Notes: generated from the letters alone by a model not told the origin. 54,685 nucleotides of DNA from Paenarthrobacter sp. Z7-10 (GCF_026932795.1 NZ_JADPVH010000026.1:1-54685), one strand, 5' to 3'; positions 7,572-17,782 are shown, counted from the stretch's first letter. Made by a program: numbers and translations.

Positions 7572-8488
7572 GGGTACTGTTTGCCGGCACCCCCGGCGTG
7601 GCCATTCCTTCGCTGGACGCACTCGTGTCCGCCGGCTTTGACGTTGTGGCCGTACTGACACGCCCGGACGCGCCTGTCGGCCGGAAGCGAATCCTGACGC
7701 CGTCGCCCGTGGCTGCGCATGCCCAAGAGCTGGCCATACCTGTCATTCACGCAGCCCGGATCGATGCCGCAGCCGCACAGCAAATAGCCGCATGCCGGCC
7801 GGATGTGGCCGCGATTGTGGCCTACGGCGCGCTTATTCCGGCGGCTGCCCTCTCGATTCCGGCGCAAGGCTGGATTAACCTGCATTTTTCGCTGTTGCCC
7901 TCGTGGCGCGGTGCGGCACCCGTTCAGCACGCCGTGATCAACGGGGACGCAGTGAGCGGCGCCTCAACGTTCCGGCTTGAAACCGGCCTGGACACGGGGC
8001 CGGTCTTCGACACGGTCACCGAGCCCGTCCAGCCGCAGGACACCAGCACGGACCTGCTCGGCCGGCTGGCACACCGCGGTGCGGCGCTGTTGACCCAAAC
8101 CCTTCGGGAGATGGAGGCGGGTCGGGCGCAGGCACGAGTTCAGCAGGGGACAGTGACACTAGCGCCGAAGCTTACCATCGAAGACGCCCGGATTGACTGG
8201 GCGCAGCCGGCAAACCGTGTTGGCGCCAGGATCCGGGGGGTGACTGTCGAGCCCGGTGCGTGGACCACGCTGGCGGGCCAGCGACTGAAGCTCGGGCCGG
8301 TGCTGCTGCGGTCGGAGACAATGGAGATGGCACCCGGCGCACTGCGTGTCGAGGCCGGCGCGGTACTGGTGGGAACCCTTTCCCATGCCGTGGAGCTGGT
8401 GCAGGTCCAGCCTGCGGGCAAGAAAATGATGCAAGCCAAGGACTGGGCCCGGGGCCTGGCAGATACAGAAGGCATGGTGTTGGTGTGA
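7568..8488 (+). CDS. fmt: Methionyl-tRNA formyltransferase
   Basis: A 306-residue enzyme that formylates Met-tRNAi with 10-formyl-THF. The N-terminal catalytic domain has VLFAGTPGVAIPSL, the INLHFSLLPSWRGAAPVQ segment and the following ETGLDTGP motif. A C-terminal tRNA-binding domain follows. The GTG start overlaps the def stop (GTGA), and the stop overlaps the rsmB start in the same way, so the three genes look translationally coupled. Confidence 0.96.
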   Translation: MRVLFAGTPGVAIPSLDALVSAGFDVVAVLTRPDAPVGRKRILTPSPVAAHAQELAIPVIHAARIDAAAAQQIAACRPDVAAIVAYGALIPAAALSIPAQGWINLHFSLLPSWRGAAPVQHAVINGDAVSGASTFRLETGLDTGPVFDTVTEPVQPQDTSTDLLGRLAHRGAALLTQTLREMEAGRAQARVQQGTVTLAPKLTIEDARIDWAQPANRVGARIRGVTVEPGAWTTLAGQRLKLGPVLLRSETMEMAPGALRVEAGAVLVGTLSHAVELVQVQPAGKKMMQAKDWARGLADTEGMVLV

Positions 8489-10134
8489 GCAGCGAGGACT
8501 CGGGCGGCTCCGGTGGGCGTTCCGGCGGCCACAATTCCGGGAGCGGCAATGCCGGTGGCGGTCGCTATTCGGGTGGCGGCAATGCCGGGAGCGGCCGCAA
8601 TTCCGGCGGCGGCGATGCCGGTCAACGACGCAATGCCCAAGGCAGGGAACGCAACCGCGGCGGCGCTGGTGGTCCTCGGGGGTTCAGCGGTGCGGCTCCC
8701 TCGGAGCGGACCCGACGGGCAGACCCGGCCAGGCTGGTGGCCTTTGAGGTGCTGCGGGCTGTCTCCGGTGAGGACGCATACGCCAACCTTGTGCTCCCGT
8801 CCCGGATCCGGCACCACAAGCTGGATTCCCGGGACGCAGGTTTCGCCACCGAATTGAGCTACGGCGCACTGCGCGGGCAGGGGACCTACGACGCGATTCT
8901 GGCCCGCTGTGTGGACCGTCCGCTCAACCAGCTCGATCCGGCCATCCTGGACGCGCTGCGGATAGGTGTGCATCAACTTCTCGCCATGCGCGTTCCTGCC
9001 CACGCTGCCTTGGACCAGACCGTGGGCTTGGCTCGGGCAGTGATCGGAGCCGGACCGTCATCCCTGATCAACGCAGTGCTGCGCCGGGTAACCGCGCGCG
9101 ATCTGGCCGGATGGATCACGGAATTGACCGGCTCGGAAACTGACGCGACGAAAATCGCCGCCTTGGAGTACTCGCACCCGGAATGGATTGTCCGCGCCCT
9201 GCGCCAGTCGCTGGTGGCGCACGGCAGGGACGCGGCCGAAATCACGGCACTGCTGGAGGCGGATAACGCAGCCCCGGTGGTGAACGTCGTGGCCCTGCCG
9301 GGAATCGGCGATCTGGCTGAGGTGCTTGAGGCGGGATTTACTGCCGGGGAGCTGGCTCCCGATTCGGCGTTATCCTCCGGCGGGGACTTGGGACGGCTTC
9401 CGGGGGTCCGGGCGGGGAGCACCCGCGTACAGGACGTTGGGTCCCAACTGGTGGCCAGGGCGCTGGCCGCGGCCGAGCTTCGGACCAACAGCGCCGCAGC
9501 AGGTCAGGGCGACACTGCAGCAGGGCAGGGCGGCGGCCGCTGGCTCGATCTATGCGCCGGGCCGGGAGGCAAAGCCGCCCTGCTGGCCGCGCTCGCAGCG
9601 CAGAGCGGTGCCTTTCTGCTTGCCAACGAACCAGCCGAGCACCGGGCAAAACTCGTGCGCCAGGCACTTTCTGCCGTTCCCGGAGACGTCTGGCAGGTCC
9701 GTACCGGTGATGGCCGCGATCTGGGCGGGCAGCAGCCGAACAGCTTTGACCGGGTGCTGGTGGACGCCCCGTGCACCGGTCTTGGTGCCCTGCGCCGGCG
9801 GCCGGAAGCTCGTTGGCGCCGGCAGCCCTCCGACGTCCCGGCGCTCGGGGCCCTTCAGCGGGAACTGTTGCGATCGGCGTTGGACGCTGTGAAGCCGGGC
9901 GGTGTGGTGGCCTATGCCACCTGTTCCCCGCATCCCGCCGAGACCATCGCCGTCGTCGATGATGTGATGCGCAAGCGCGGCGATCTGGAACTGATGGATG
10001 CCGGTGCGGTGCTGGATTCCGTCAGCCTGCACGGCGATCTGGGCTCCGGACACGGACAAACTGCCCAGCTGTGGCCGCATGTGCACCAGACGGACGCCAT
10101 GTTCCTGGCGCTGATCCGCAAGAAAGGTAACTGA
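8485..10134 (+). CDS. rsmB: 16S rRNA (cytosine967-C5)-methyltransferase RsmB
   Basis: About 549 residues from the GTG at 8485, which overlaps the fmt stop (GTGA); the open frame extends further upstream inside fmt but that part is a shadow. Order: a Gly/Ser/Asn low-complexity tail (residues 1-60), a NusB-like RNA-binding domain (from about 75), then a Rossmann methyltransferase with [33 protein letters not shown] (Cys430) and ATCSPHPAE (nucleophile Cys480). It methylates C967 of 16S rRNA. The Gly-rich head is not part of the family core. Confidence 0.93.
   Translation: MSSEDSGGSGGRSGGHNSGSGNAGGGRYSGGGNAGSGRNSGGGDAGQRRNAQGRERNRGGAGGPRGFSGAAPSERTRRADPARLVAFEVLRAVSGEDAYANLVLPSRIRHHKLDSRDAGFATELSYGALRGQGTYDAILARCVDRPLNQLDPAILDALRIGVHQLLAMRVPAHAALDQTVGLARAVIGAGPSSLINAVLRRVTARDLAGWITELTGSETDATKIAALEYSHPEWIVRALRQSLVAHGRDAAEITALLEADNAAPVVNVVALPGIGDLAEVLEAGFTAGELAPDSALSSGGDLGRLPGVRAGSTRVQDVGSQLVARALAAAELRTNSAAAGQGDTAAGQGGGRWLDLCAGPGGKAALLAALAAQSGAFLLANEPAEHRAKLVRQALSAVPGDVWQVRTGDGRDLGGQQPNSFDRVLVDAPCTGLGALRRRPEARWRRQPSDVPALGALQRELLRSALDAVKPGGVVAYATCSPHPAETIAVVDDVMRKRGDLELMDAGAVLDSVSLHGDLGSGHGQTAQLWPHVHQTDAMFLALIRKKGN
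8503..8634 (+). repeat. Low-complexity Gly/Ser/Asn coding repeats at the RsmB N-terminus
   Basis: The DNA repeats units of the type GGCGGCAATGCCGG and GGCGGCCGCAATTCCGG, encoding SGG, NSGSG and NAGGG-like peptides. It is in frame with rsmB and absent from the minimal family architecture. Replication slippage is a likely source. Confidence 0.65.
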
Positions 10135-10136
10135 GT

Positions 10137-10814
10137 ATGAAATCGACCCCTGTGTGCTGTATCCATCCGAGCATTCTTTCCGCGGATTTCGCCAATCTGC
10201 AGTCGGAGCTGGACCGCATCGGCGCGGCCGATGCCGTTCACGTGGATGTGATGGACAACCACTTTGTGCCGAACCTGACGCTGGGGCTGCCCGTGGTGGA
10301 GCGGATCCAACAGGTCAGCGCACTGCCGCTGGACGTGCACCTGATGATTTCCAATGTGGACCGCTGGGCGCCGAGCTACGCGGCGGTCGGGGCAGCTTCC
10401 GTGACCTTCCATGCCGAGGCCTCGGACGCGCCAATCAAACTTGCCCGTGAACTGCGCCAGCAGGGATCCCGGGCCGGTCTGGCGCTGCGGCCCGCGACTG
10501 CGGTCGAGCCATACCTCGACATGCTGCCCGAACTGGATATGCTGCTGATCATGACGGTGGAGCCCGGGTTCGGCGGCCAAACATTTCTGGATGTGACGCT
10601 GCCCAAAATCCGTCGGGCCCGAAAGGCGATCGATGCGGCCGGCACGCCTGTTGTCATTCAGGTCGACGGCGGCATCACCACGGAGACCATCGGCCGGGCC
10701 GCCGAGGCCGGCGCCAGCATTTTCGTGGCCGGCTCCGCCGTTTACGGTGCACCGGACGCGTCCCGGGCCATCGGGGAGCTGCGGGCGGCGGGCCAGCGGG
10801 GACTGGCCAAATAG
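10137..10814 (+). CDS. rpe: Ribulose-phosphate 3-epimerase
   Basis: A 225-residue TIM-barrel enzyme that interconverts ribulose-5-phosphate and xylulose-5-phosphate in the pentose phosphate pathway. Motifs are [22 protein letters not shown] (metal-binding His/Asp), [19 protein letters not shown] and VDGGI. It starts two bases after rsmB with AAAGGT upstream. Ribulose-5-phosphate is also the substrate of RibB encoded downstream. Confidence 0.96.
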   Translation: MKSTPVCCIHPSILSADFANLQSELDRIGAADAVHVDVMDNHFVPNLTLGLPVVERIQQVSALPLDVHLMISNVDRWAPSYAAVGAASVTFHAEASDAPIKLARELRQQGSRAGLALRPATAVEPYLDMLPELDMLLIMTVEPGFGGQTFLDVTLPKIRRARKAIDAAGTPVVIQVDGGITTETIGRAAEAGASIFVAGSAVYGAPDASRAIGELRAAGQRGLAK

Positions 10815-10911
10815 CCGCCGGTCGTGGCGGACCGGAATAGCCGCACCGACTTTCGGGTTGGCAATGGCATAATGGAGATGCAGTTGAAGTATGTAGTTTT
10901 GCAGTAGATTC

Positions 10912-11054
10912 ACGTGCTCCGGGGTCGGTGTAAGTCCGAACCGGCGGTTATAGTCCGCGACCCGTGCGCAACCGGCTGGCAACGGCTGGAAGCAAGCGGT
11001 TGAACCGGTGGAATTCCGGTACCGACAGTTAAAGTCTGGATGGGAGAAGCACGT
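10912..11054 (+). promoter_or_regulatory. FMN riboswitch (RFN element)
   Basis: P1 is formed by ACGTGCT (10912-10918) and AGCACGT (11048-11054). Between them lie the conserved RFN blocks GGGGTCGGTGTAAGTCC, AACCGGCGGTTATAGTCC, CGACCC, TTGAACCGGTGGAATTCCGG and GACAGTTAAAGTCTGGATG. It lies in the 342-base gap before ribM and should switch the whole rib operon off when FMN is abundant. A CATAAT element at 10868-10873 may be the -10 box. Confidence 0.97.
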
Positions 11055-11156
11055 ACGGTTTTGGCCTGCCACCGGCCGTCCGCATCCGCGGCGGTTCATG
11101 GAGCGGGTCTGCTGTCGTTACCCCCGGAGCCATCGCGCTAGGGAAAGGTAGTAACG

Positions 11157-11858
11157 ATGGGCTTCCTGCGGTGGCTCTTTGAGGCCAAACTGGAATTCGC
11201 CGGCGGCGGGTTCCTGCTCTGGCGCGAAGTGCTGGGAAACATTTTCGGGCTGGCCAGTGCCCTAGGCGGCATGCGCCGCAAAATCTGGGCCTGGCCCATT
11301 GGCATCGTCGGCAATGCCCTGCTTTTCACGGTCTTCCTTGGCTCCGTTTTCGGTTCCCCGCTCTACGCCAACCTGCTGGGACAGGCCGGACGCCAGCTGA
11401 TGTTCATCGCGGTGTCCATCTATGGCTGGTATCGCTGGAGGCAAAGCAAAAGGAGCCCGCAGTCCGGTTCACCGGTCCAGCCGCATTGGGCCTCGAACAA
11501 GGTGCGGGTGGCGCTGGTGCTGGCCATGATCGGCGGAACCGGCGTACTGACCCCGATCTTCAGCGCCCTGGGCTCCTACCCACCGGTCTGGGCGGACGCG
11601 TGGATCTTCATGGGATCACTGCTGGCCACCTATGGCATGGCCAAGGGGTGGGTTGAATTCTGGCTCATTTGGGTGGCCGTCGACGTCGTCGGCGTTCCAC
11701 TGCTGTTCAGCGCGGGATACTTCGCGTCGGCCATCATGTACATCTTCTACGGCGGTTTCACGCTCACAGGCTTCTTTATCTGGTGGCGGATCCGCAACCG
11801 CAACGCGGCGGCGGTGGCCGTGGAAACAGCGTTTCCGGACCCCTCGGTGTCCCGGTGA
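11157..11858 (+). CDS. ribM: Riboflavin transporter RibM/PnuX (PnuC family)
   Basis: A 233-residue membrane protein with about seven hydrophobic segments and the PnuC-family pattern (WREVLGNIFGLASALGGMRRK, shortened here to its Trp/Gly core; MFIAVSIYGWYRW; MYIFYGGFTLTGF). PnuC proteins move vitamin precursors by facilitated diffusion. Members lying behind an FMN riboswitch with rib genes are riboflavin carriers (PnuX/RibM of Corynebacterium and Streptomyces). Here it is the first gene after the RFN element and overlaps ribD by GTGA. Nicotinamide riboside transport is the alternative but does not fit the context. Confidence 0.88.
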   Translation: MGFLRWLFEAKLEFAGGGFLLWREVLGNIFGLASALGGMRRKIWAWPIGIVGNALLFTVFLGSVFGSPLYANLLGQAGRQLMFIAVSIYGWYRWRQSKRSPQSGSPVQPHWASNKVRVALVLAMIGGTGVLTPIFSALGSYPPVWADAWIFMGSLLATYGMAKGWVEFWLIWVAVDVVGVPLLFSAGYFASAIMYIFYGGFTLTGFFIWWRIRNRNAAAVAVETAFPDPSVSR

Positions 11859-12952
11859 CCGGGCCTTTGGCCGGCAGTTTTGCCGACGCTGAGACCGCAG
11901 GAATGGCTGCTGCCCTGACGGCGGCGCTGCTGGGGGTTCGGGGTGCCAACCCCCTGGTGGGTGCGGTGATCATCGATGCCGCCGGTCGGCCATTGGGCAC
12001 CGGCTACCACCGTGGTGCCGGCACGGCGCACGCCGAGGCGGCTGCGATTGCGAATCTTCCCGCGCTGCCGTCGGGGTCTTTGGCCGATGCCACCATTGTG
12101 GTGACGCTGGAGCCGTGCAATCACACCGGACGGACCGGACCCTGTTCGCAGGCCATCATCGACGCCGGAATAGGCCGCGTCATTTACGCCCTGGACGACC
12201 CGCACCGCCCGGCTTCTGGCGGAGCGGACCGGCTCCGCGGGGCCGGAGTTGAGGTGCGCTGCGGGCTGCTAGCCGACCGCGCCGCCGAGCTCAACCGGCG
12301 GTGGTTTTCATCCACCGCCGCGGATCGGCCCTTCATCAGCCTTCACATCGCGCAGACGCTGGATGGCCGGATTGCGGCCGCCGACGGCAGCAGCCAGTGG
12401 ATCACCTCCGCGCCATCCCTGGCGGACAGTCACCGGCTGCGCGGCAGGGTCGATGCCATCCTGGCCGGCACCGGCACAGTCCTGCTGGATGACCCGCGAC
12501 TGACCGCCCGCACACCTGAGGGCGAATTGTGCAAGCATCAGCCGCTGCGGGTGGTCATGGGCCTGCGGGACATCCCCGACTCCGCTGCGGTGCGCAGCCC
12601 TCTGCCAGGGAACCCTGACTTCCTGCACTTGCGCACGCGTGATCCGCACCGGGTGGTGGCTGAGTTGTTCAGCCGCGGCGTTCAGCATCTGATGATTGAG
12701 GGCGGCGCGCAGATCAGCAGCGCCTTCCTGGCTGCCGGATTGGTCGATGAGCTCAATGTGTATCTCGCCCCCACCTTATTGGGCGCTGGTTTGCCGGCGC
12801 TGGCCGACATCGGCATCGGTACGCTCGCTGACGCACAACACTGGTGCTGGGACGACGCCGGCGGCGGCGCCGTCGTCGCCCTTGGCCCGGACCTGAAACT
12901 TCATCTGGCACCGGCGCCCGCCGCAGCCACTGGAAATCCTGGAGGAATCTAA
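11855..12952 (+). CDS. ribD: Bifunctional pyrimidine deaminase/reductase RibD
   Basis: About 365 residues from the GTG at 11855, which overlaps the ribM stop; the upstream extension of the frame is shadow. The N-terminal zinc deaminase has NPLVGAVI, HAEAAA and PCNHTGRTGPC. The C-terminal reductase has LDGRIAAADGSSQWIT and EGGAQISSAFL. It carries out the second and third steps of riboflavin synthesis. The last codons contain GGAGG, which is the ribosome site for ribE. Confidence 0.95.
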   Translation: MTGPLAGSFADAETAGMAAALTAALLGVRGANPLVGAVIIDAAGRPLGTGYHRGAGTAHAEAAAIANLPALPSGSLADATIVVTLEPCNHTGRTGPCSQAIIDAGIGRVIYALDDPHRPASGGADRLRGAGVEVRCGLLADRAAELNRRWFSSTAADRPFISLHIAQTLDGRIAAADGSSQWITSAPSLADSHRLRGRVDAILAGTGTVLLDDPRLTARTPEGELCKHQPLRVVMGLRDIPDSAAVRSPLPGNPDFLHLRTRDPHRVVAELFSRGVQHLMIEGGAQISSAFLAAGLVDELNVYLAPTLLGAGLPALADIGIGTLADAQHWCWDDAGGGAVVALGPDLKLHLAPAPAAATGNPGGI

Positions 12953-12953
12953 C

Positions 12954-13592
12954 ATGTTTACCGGAATTATTGCCGAACAGGGCCGTGTGCTCTCGCTGCA
13001 CCGGCAGGAGCCGGCTGGCAGCAGCGCCATTCTGGTGCTGCAGGCCGGCTCGACTCTCGCCGGACTGGAGCCCGGAGGCTCCATTGCGGTCAACGGAGTT
13101 TGCCTGACCGCAACGGAGCTCGACGGCGTAACGATCGCCGTCGATGTGATGGGGGAGACGCTGGCGCGCACCACGATCGGCCTGCTCGACACGGGGGATC
13201 CGGTAAATCTGGAACGCTGCGTCCCGGCCGGCGGCCGGCTGGACGGCCACGTCGTGCAGGGCCATGTCGATGGAGTCGGCACGCTGCTGGAGCGGGAGAA
13301 CCACGGTCCCTGGGAACGCCTTCTCTTTGCCGTCCCGGCCCCGCTGGCCCGCTACATCGCCGAAAAAGGGTCCATTGCGGTGGATGGTGTATCGCTGACG
13401 GTTTCGGCGGTCAGCGAGGCCGCTGCCGGCGAGCCGTGGTTCGAGGTGGGCCTGATCCCCACCACGCTCGCCGAAACGGGACTGGGAACGAAAACCGCAG
13501 GTGCGAAGGTCAACCTTGAGGTCGATGTGCTGGCCAAATACACCGAGCGCCTGCTGGCCTTCGCCTCGGCTGTTTCCGGCGGTGCGGCGTGA
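12954..13592 (+). CDS. ribE: Riboflavin synthase alpha subunit
   Basis: A 212-residue protein of two homologous lumazine-binding halves. It starts MFTGIIAEQG and contains VNGVCLT in the first half and VDGVSLTV in the second, with GHVVQGHVDG between. It dismutates two 6,7-dimethyl-8-ribityllumazine molecules to riboflavin. GGAGG lies ahead of the ATG. The stop overlaps the ribB start. Confidence 0.96.
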   Translation: MFTGIIAEQGRVLSLHRQEPAGSSAILVLQAGSTLAGLEPGGSIAVNGVCLTATELDGVTIAVDVMGETLARTTIGLLDTGDPVNLERCVPAGGRLDGHVVQGHVDGVGTLLERENHGPWERLLFAVPAPLARYIAEKGSIAVDGVSLTVSAVSEAAAGEPWFEVGLIPTTLAETGLGTKTAGAKVNLEVDVLAKYTERLLAFASAVSGGAA

Positions 13593-14395
13593 ACGGCGAC
13601 GGCGTCGCCGGCACGTACCGCGCTCCCGCGGACCGGAGCCCGGCGGGCCTGGCTCCCGCGGACAGCACAACGGCGGACCGAATACTAGCGGACCGAACTC
13701 CGGCGGACCACGCCCCTGCGGACAGCACTGCGGCGACTCCCGCGGCGCTGGATACGGTGGTGCTGGACACCGTGCAGGCAGCCGTCGCCGCCATCGCGGC
13801 CGGAGAGCCCGTGCTGGTGGTCGATGACCGGGACCGTGAAAACGAGGGCGACATCATTTTCGCGGCCCAGCACAGCACGCCGTCCCTGATGGGGTGGACC
13901 ATCCGTTACAGTTCCGGGGTTATCTGCGTGCCGCTGGATAAGGAACGGGCGGATGCGCTCGCACTGCCCCCCATGACAGCCGTCAATCAAGACGCCAAGG
14001 GCACTGGGTACACCGTCTCCTGCGATGCAGGCGTTGGAGTCAGTACCGGAATCAGCGCCACCGACCGTGCGCTGACGGCCCGCGTGCTGGCCGATCCTGC
14101 CTCGCATCCGGAGCAGCTGACCAGGCCGGGACATATTTTTCCACTCCGCGCGGTGGACGGCGGAGTGCGCGAGCGGGCCGGCCACACCGAGGCCGCCGTC
14201 GAACTGTGTCGTTTGGCGGGCTGCGAGAGCGTCGGAGTGATCGCGGAGGTGATCCACGACGACGGCGAACTCATGCGGCTTGCCGACCTGCGCGTTTTTG
14301 CCGACCGGCACGGTTGCCCGCTTATTTCCATCGAGGACCTGGTGGCATATCTGGTCGCTGCGGACGACGGCGGCGCGCGGCCGGAGGTGCGCTGA
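13589..14395 (+). CDS. ribB: 3,4-dihydroxy-2-butanone-4-phosphate synthase
   Basis: 268 residues. The enzyme core begins near residue 55 and carries DDRDRENEGDIIFAAQ, the acidic metal-binding loop, GTGYTVSCDA, RPGHIFPLRA and GHTEAAVEL. It converts ribulose-5-phosphate to the four-carbon unit of the xylene ring. Residues about 8-48 are a degenerate Ala/Asp/Pro repeat (PADRSPAG, PADSTTAD, LADRTPAD). In most actinobacteria this domain is fused to RibA; here a stop separates them with a TGATG overlap. Confidence 0.94.
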   Translation: MNGDGVAGTYRAPADRSPAGLAPADSTTADRILADRTPADHAPADSTAATPAALDTVVLDTVQAAVAAIAAGEPVLVVDDRDRENEGDIIFAAQHSTPSLMGWTIRYSSGVICVPLDKERADALALPPMTAVNQDAKGTGYTVSCDAGVGVSTGISATDRALTARVLADPASHPEQLTRPGHIFPLRAVDGGVRERAGHTEAAVELCRLAGCESVGVIAEVIHDDGELMRLADLRVFADRHGCPLISIEDLVAYLVAADDGGARPEVR

Positions 14396-15093
14396 TGCCG
14401 GCTTCCTCTCCGCTCACGGTCCGCGGCGGTCCGATTGTCGCGCTGCCTACAGCATTCGGTGAGTTTCAGGCGCAGGCCTGGATCGACGAAAGCACCGGCA
14501 TCGAGCATCTGTCCGTCAGCGCAGCCATCCCCGCGCCGCCCCACAAGGGCCAGGCACCCCTCGTTCGGCTGCACTCGGAGTGCCTGACCGGGGACGTTTT
14601 CGGTTCCTACCGCTGCGACTGCGGCGAGCAGCTGGCCTACGCCCTGGGCCTGATCCGGGAGCAGGGCGGCACCCTGCTCTACCTGCGCGGTCACGAGGGT
14701 CGGGGCATTGGCTTGGCCAATAAGCTGCGCGCCTATGCCCTGCAGGAGGCGGGTGCGGACACCGTGGATGCCAATGAGCAGCTCGGGCTGCCGGTCGACG
14801 GCCGGGACTATGTGGCGGCGGCGGCCATCCTGGCCGCAATGGGCCTGCACAGCATCCGGCTGATGACCAACAACCCGGTCAAGGAGGACCAGCTCGCGGC
14901 GCTGGGCATCCACGTGCAGGAAACGGTCCGCACCGAAGTTCCGTCCCGGGAGCAGAACGTTCGCTACCTGCAGACAAAGCGGGACCGGATGAACCACAAC
15001 CTCAGCCTCCTGGATCTGCCCGGATCGGCTCCGGCCACGCCGCGGGATTTCCTGCAAACCCCTGTTTCCGACACGAAAGGCAGTAACTCATGA
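14395..15093 (+). CDS. ribA: GTP cyclohydrolase II
   Basis: About 232 residues from the ATG at 14395, which shares one base with the ribB stop. The zinc site is [15 protein letters not shown] (three Cys). [16 protein letters not shown] and RLMTNNPVK are also present. It opens GTP to the first pyrimidine intermediate of riboflavin synthesis. The frame is open upstream into ribB, but without enzyme motifs. Adjacent TGATG genes rather than a RibBA fusion are unusual for this group. Confidence 0.95.
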   Translation: MPASSPLTVRGGPIVALPTAFGEFQAQAWIDESTGIEHLSVSAAIPAPPHKGQAPLVRLHSECLTGDVFGSYRCDCGEQLAYALGLIREQGGTLLYLRGHEGRGIGLANKLRAYALQEAGADTVDANEQLGLPVDGRDYVAAAAILAAMGLHSIRLMTNNPVKEDQLAALGIHVQETVRTEVPSREQNVRYLQTKRDRMNHNLSLLDLPGSAPATPRDFLQTPVSDTKGSNS

Positions 15094-15563
15094 GTTCTTC
15101 CGGCGCACCCCAGCTTGCCCCCGTAGATTTGGACCCCAGAGCGGCAACGCTGCGGCTGGCCATCGCTGCAGCCAGCTGGCATACCGAAATCATGGACGGA
15201 CTGCTGGCCGGCGCCCTTCGCGCGGCGGCTGAGGCGGGCATCGCCGCTCCGACCGTGCTGCGGGTCCCCGGCAGCTTTGAACTGCCCGTCGCGGCGGCCA
15301 GACTGGCCGCGGACCATGACGCCGTCGTCGCCCTCGGTGTGGTGATCCGAGGTGGTACACCGCACTTCGACTATGTCTGCCAGGCCGCGGCCATGGGCCT
15401 GACCGAGGTCAGCGTGCGCACCGGTGTGCCGGTAGGATTCGGCGTGCTGACCTGCGACAACGAGCAGCAGGGTCTGGACCGGGCGGGACTGCCGGGTTCG
15501 GTGGAGGACAAAGGGTACGAGGCGACGACGGCGGCCCTGGCCACCGCGCTGCTGTTCGCCTGA
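15090..15563 (+). CDS. ribH: 6,7-dimethyl-8-ribityllumazine synthase
   Basis: A 157-residue lumazine synthase that joins the RibB and RibD-branch products. Motifs are [24 protein letters not shown] and [10 protein letters not shown]. The ATG overlaps the ribA stop (ATGA). It is the last gene of the FMN-controlled operon ribM-ribD-ribE-ribB-ribA-ribH. Confidence 0.96.
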   Translation: MSSSGAPQLAPVDLDPRAATLRLAIAAASWHTEIMDGLLAGALRAAAEAGIAAPTVLRVPGSFELPVAAARLAADHDAVVALGVVIRGGTPHFDYVCQAAAMGLTEVSVRTGVPVGFGVLTCDNEQQGLDRAGLPGSVEDKGYEATTAALATALLFA

Positions 15564-15650
15564 TCCCGGTGTTCGGGACGTGCCGGTGATTTTGTTCATA
15601 GTCAGGGCCGCAATAAAGCTCCGTGGGGCAAAACAAGTACCCTTGAAGCT

Positions 15651-15914
15651 GTGAAGAACTTCGAGGGCCTGTTTGCCGAACTGAGCGGGAAGGCCGAGCA
15701 ACGGCCAGCCGGTTCCCTGACGGTTGCCGAACTTGATGCCGGTGTGCACGGGATCGGCAAAAAGGTGGTCGAGGAGGCCGCCGAGGTCTGGATGGCCGCC
15801 GAGTACGAATCCGACGAGGCCACCGCCGGGGAAATCTCCCAGCTGGTCTACCACCTCCAGGTGCTGATGATCGCCAAGGGGCTGACCCTGGAGGATGTGT
15901 ACAAGCATCTTTAG
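15651..15914 (+). CDS. hisE: Phosphoribosyl-ATP pyrophosphatase
   Basis: An 87-residue helical MazG-like enzyme for the second step of histidine synthesis. [14 protein letters not shown] and the following [13 protein letters not shown] are typical. The GTG start has no ribosome site; TACCCT ends seven bases upstream, the usual -10 distance for a leaderless actinobacterial mRNA. hisG follows about 110 bases later. Confidence 0.94.
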   Translation: MKNFEGLFAELSGKAEQRPAGSLTVAELDAGVHGIGKKVVEEAAEVWMAAEYESDEATAGEISQLVYHLQVLMIAKGLTLEDVYKHL

Positions 15915-16024
15915 CCACCCGGCGCTGTTGCCGGTGCAGCGTTGCGGACCTTTGCAGCGGTGCACCAGGACAGTGTGCGGTGTGGCCGAGCCGTCCCCAT
16001 TCTTGACGACCCGAAGGACCTCCC

Positions 16025-16870
16025 ATGCTTAGAGTTGCCGTCCCCAACAAGGGATCCCTGTCCGAAGCGGCCTCCGCCATGCTCGCCGAGGCCGGCTACC
16101 GCCAGCGCCGCGACCCTCGCGAGCTCGTGATGGTGGATCCGGACAATGACATCGAGTTTTTCTTCCTGCGCCCCCGCGATATTGCCGTTTACGTCGGCAC
16201 CGGCACGCTGGACGTCGGTATTACCGGGCGCGACCTGCTCCTGGATGCCCGGGTGGACGCCGAAGAGCTGTTGCCGCTGGGCTTCGCCGCCTCGACTTTC
16301 CGCTTCGCCGGGCCAGTGGGGGAGTTCGCTTCGGTGCAGGATCTGGAAGGAAAACGGCTGGCCACCAGCTACGACGGACTGCTGCGGGATTACCTTTCCG
16401 GCCTTGGCGTGGACGCCACGGTGGTCCGGCTGGATGGGGCGGTGGAATCCTCCGTTCGGCTCGGAGTTGCCGATGCCATCGCCGATGTGGTGGAAACCGG
16501 CAACACCCTTCGCGCTGCCGGCATGGAAATTTTCGGCGATCCCATTCTGGCCTCGGAATCCGTGCTGATCGGCCGCCGGGGTACCGCCGCTCCCACCGGA
16601 CTGGACGTGCTGATCCGCCGGCTGCAGGGCGTGCTGGTGGCACGGCAGTATGTCCTGATGGACTATGACATCCGCAAGGATCTGGTGGAACAAGCCGCGG
16701 CCCTGACCCCCGGCCTGGAATCGCCGACGGTGTCCCCGCTGCGCGATTCGGATTGGGTCGCGGTCCGGTCGATGGTGCCCAAACGGGACACCAACCGGAT
16801 CATGGACGAACTTTATGAGCTGGGAGCCCGCGCCATCCTGGTCAGCAGCATCCACGCCTGCCGGATCTAA
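16025..16870 (+). CDS. hisG: ATP phosphoribosyltransferase (long form)
   Basis: 281 residues, the first enzyme of histidine synthesis. It has [16 protein letters not shown] at the N-terminus, [26 protein letters not shown]-like sequence ([15 protein letters not shown]), and the C-terminal regulatory domain ([15 protein letters not shown]) that binds histidine in long-form HisG. The ATG follows GAAGGAC. hisF starts 12 bases after the stop. Confidence 0.95.
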   Translation: MLRVAVPNKGSLSEAASAMLAEAGYRQRRDPRELVMVDPDNDIEFFFLRPRDIAVYVGTGTLDVGITGRDLLLDARVDAEELLPLGFAASTFRFAGPVGEFASVQDLEGKRLATSYDGLLRDYLSGLGVDATVVRLDGAVESSVRLGVADAIADVVETGNTLRAAGMEIFGDPILASESVLIGRRGTAAPTGLDVLIRRLQGVLVARQYVLMDYDIRKDLVEQAAALTPGLESPTVSPLRDSDWVAVRSMVPKRDTNRIMDELYELGARAILVSSIHACRI

Positions 16871-16882
16871 GGAGCACCGCAG

Positions 16883-17662
16883 ATGAGCCTTGCAATCCGT
16901 GTCATACCCTGCCTGGATGTGGACGCCGGCCGGGTGGTTAAGGGCGTCAATTTCCGCGATCTGCTCGATGCCGGAGATCCGGTGCAGCTGGCGCACCGCT
17001 ACGATCGTGCCGGCGCGGACGAGCTGACCTTCCTGGACGTCACCGCCTCCTCCGGCGACCGGGAAACAACCTATGAGGTGGTTGCCCGCACCGCCGGTGA
17101 GGTGTTCATTCCGCTCACCGTGGGCGGCGGCGTCCGCGGTGTGGGCGAGGTGGACAAACTGCTGCGCTGCGGCGCGGACAAGGCCTCCATCAACACCGCC
17201 GCCGTTGCACGCCCGGACGTGATCGACGAAATTACCCGGCATTTTGGCTCGCAGGTGCTGGTTCTGTCGGTGGACGCGCGCCGGACGCCGGCCGATGGAT
17301 CATCGCGCACCGCCTCCGGCTTCGAGGTCACCACCCACGGCGGCCGCCAGGGTACCGGCATCGACGCCGTCGAGTGGGCCCGTGAAGCGGCCGACCGTGG
17401 CGTCGGGGAGATCCTGCTGAACTCGATCGACGCGGACGGCACTAAAGCCGGCTTTGATCTGGAATTGATCCGCGCCGTCCGCGCAGTGGTGAGGGTGCCG
17501 ATCATTGCTTCCGGCGGTGCCGGGGAACCGGGCCACTTCCCCCCGGCGGTCGCCGCGGGCGCGGATGCGGTACTGGCCGCGTCGATGTTCCACTTCGGTC
17601 CGGACAACGTGCTGGCCGAGGTCAAAACGGCGCTGCGGGAGGCCGGGTACGAGGTTCGTTGA
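16883..17662 (+). CDS. hisF: Imidazole glycerol phosphate synthase cyclase subunit
   Basis: A 259-residue TIM barrel that uses ammonia from HisH to make imidazole glycerol phosphate and AICAR. Catalytic Asp residues lie in [19 protein letters not shown] and [30 protein letters not shown] and [11 protein letters not shown] are phosphate-binding loops. AAGGAG precedes the ATG. The partner hisH is not in the window. Confidence 0.96.
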   Translation: MSLAIRVIPCLDVDAGRVVKGVNFRDLLDAGDPVQLAHRYDRAGADELTFLDVTASSGDRETTYEVVARTAGEVFIPLTVGGGVRGVGEVDKLLRCGADKASINTAAVARPDVIDEITRHFGSQVLVLSVDARRTPADGSSRTASGFEVTTHGGRQGTGIDAVEWAREAADRGVGEILLNSIDADGTKAGFDLELIRAVRAVVRVPIIASGGAGEPGHFPPAVAAGADAVLAASMFHFGPDNVLAEVKTALREAGYEVR

Positions 17663-17688
17663 CCGGGACTCGACCGGCCGGCAGCCGA

Positions 17689-17782
17689 GACGGCGGTTGG
17701 AACCCGACTTCTGCGGTCTTCAGCTTCGACGGCAGGGCCGATGTCCGACGGCGGTTAGAACCCGACCTCGGCGGTCTGCAGC
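17689..17782. repeat. Duplicated 3' end of the TIGR03085 gene
   Basis: A 36-base sequence at 17689-17724 recurs at 17747-17782 with four mismatches, start-to-start distance 58 bases. The second copy holds the last codons and stop of the minus-strand gene at 17755; the first is a spare copy beyond the stop in which the stop codon reads CAA. It fills the gap after hisF. Confidence 0.7.

Noticed and set aside
8503-8634. Repeats in rsmB as a possible CRISPR or satellite array
   Set aside because: They are short, irregular, in frame and encode a Gly-rich protein segment; there are no spacers.
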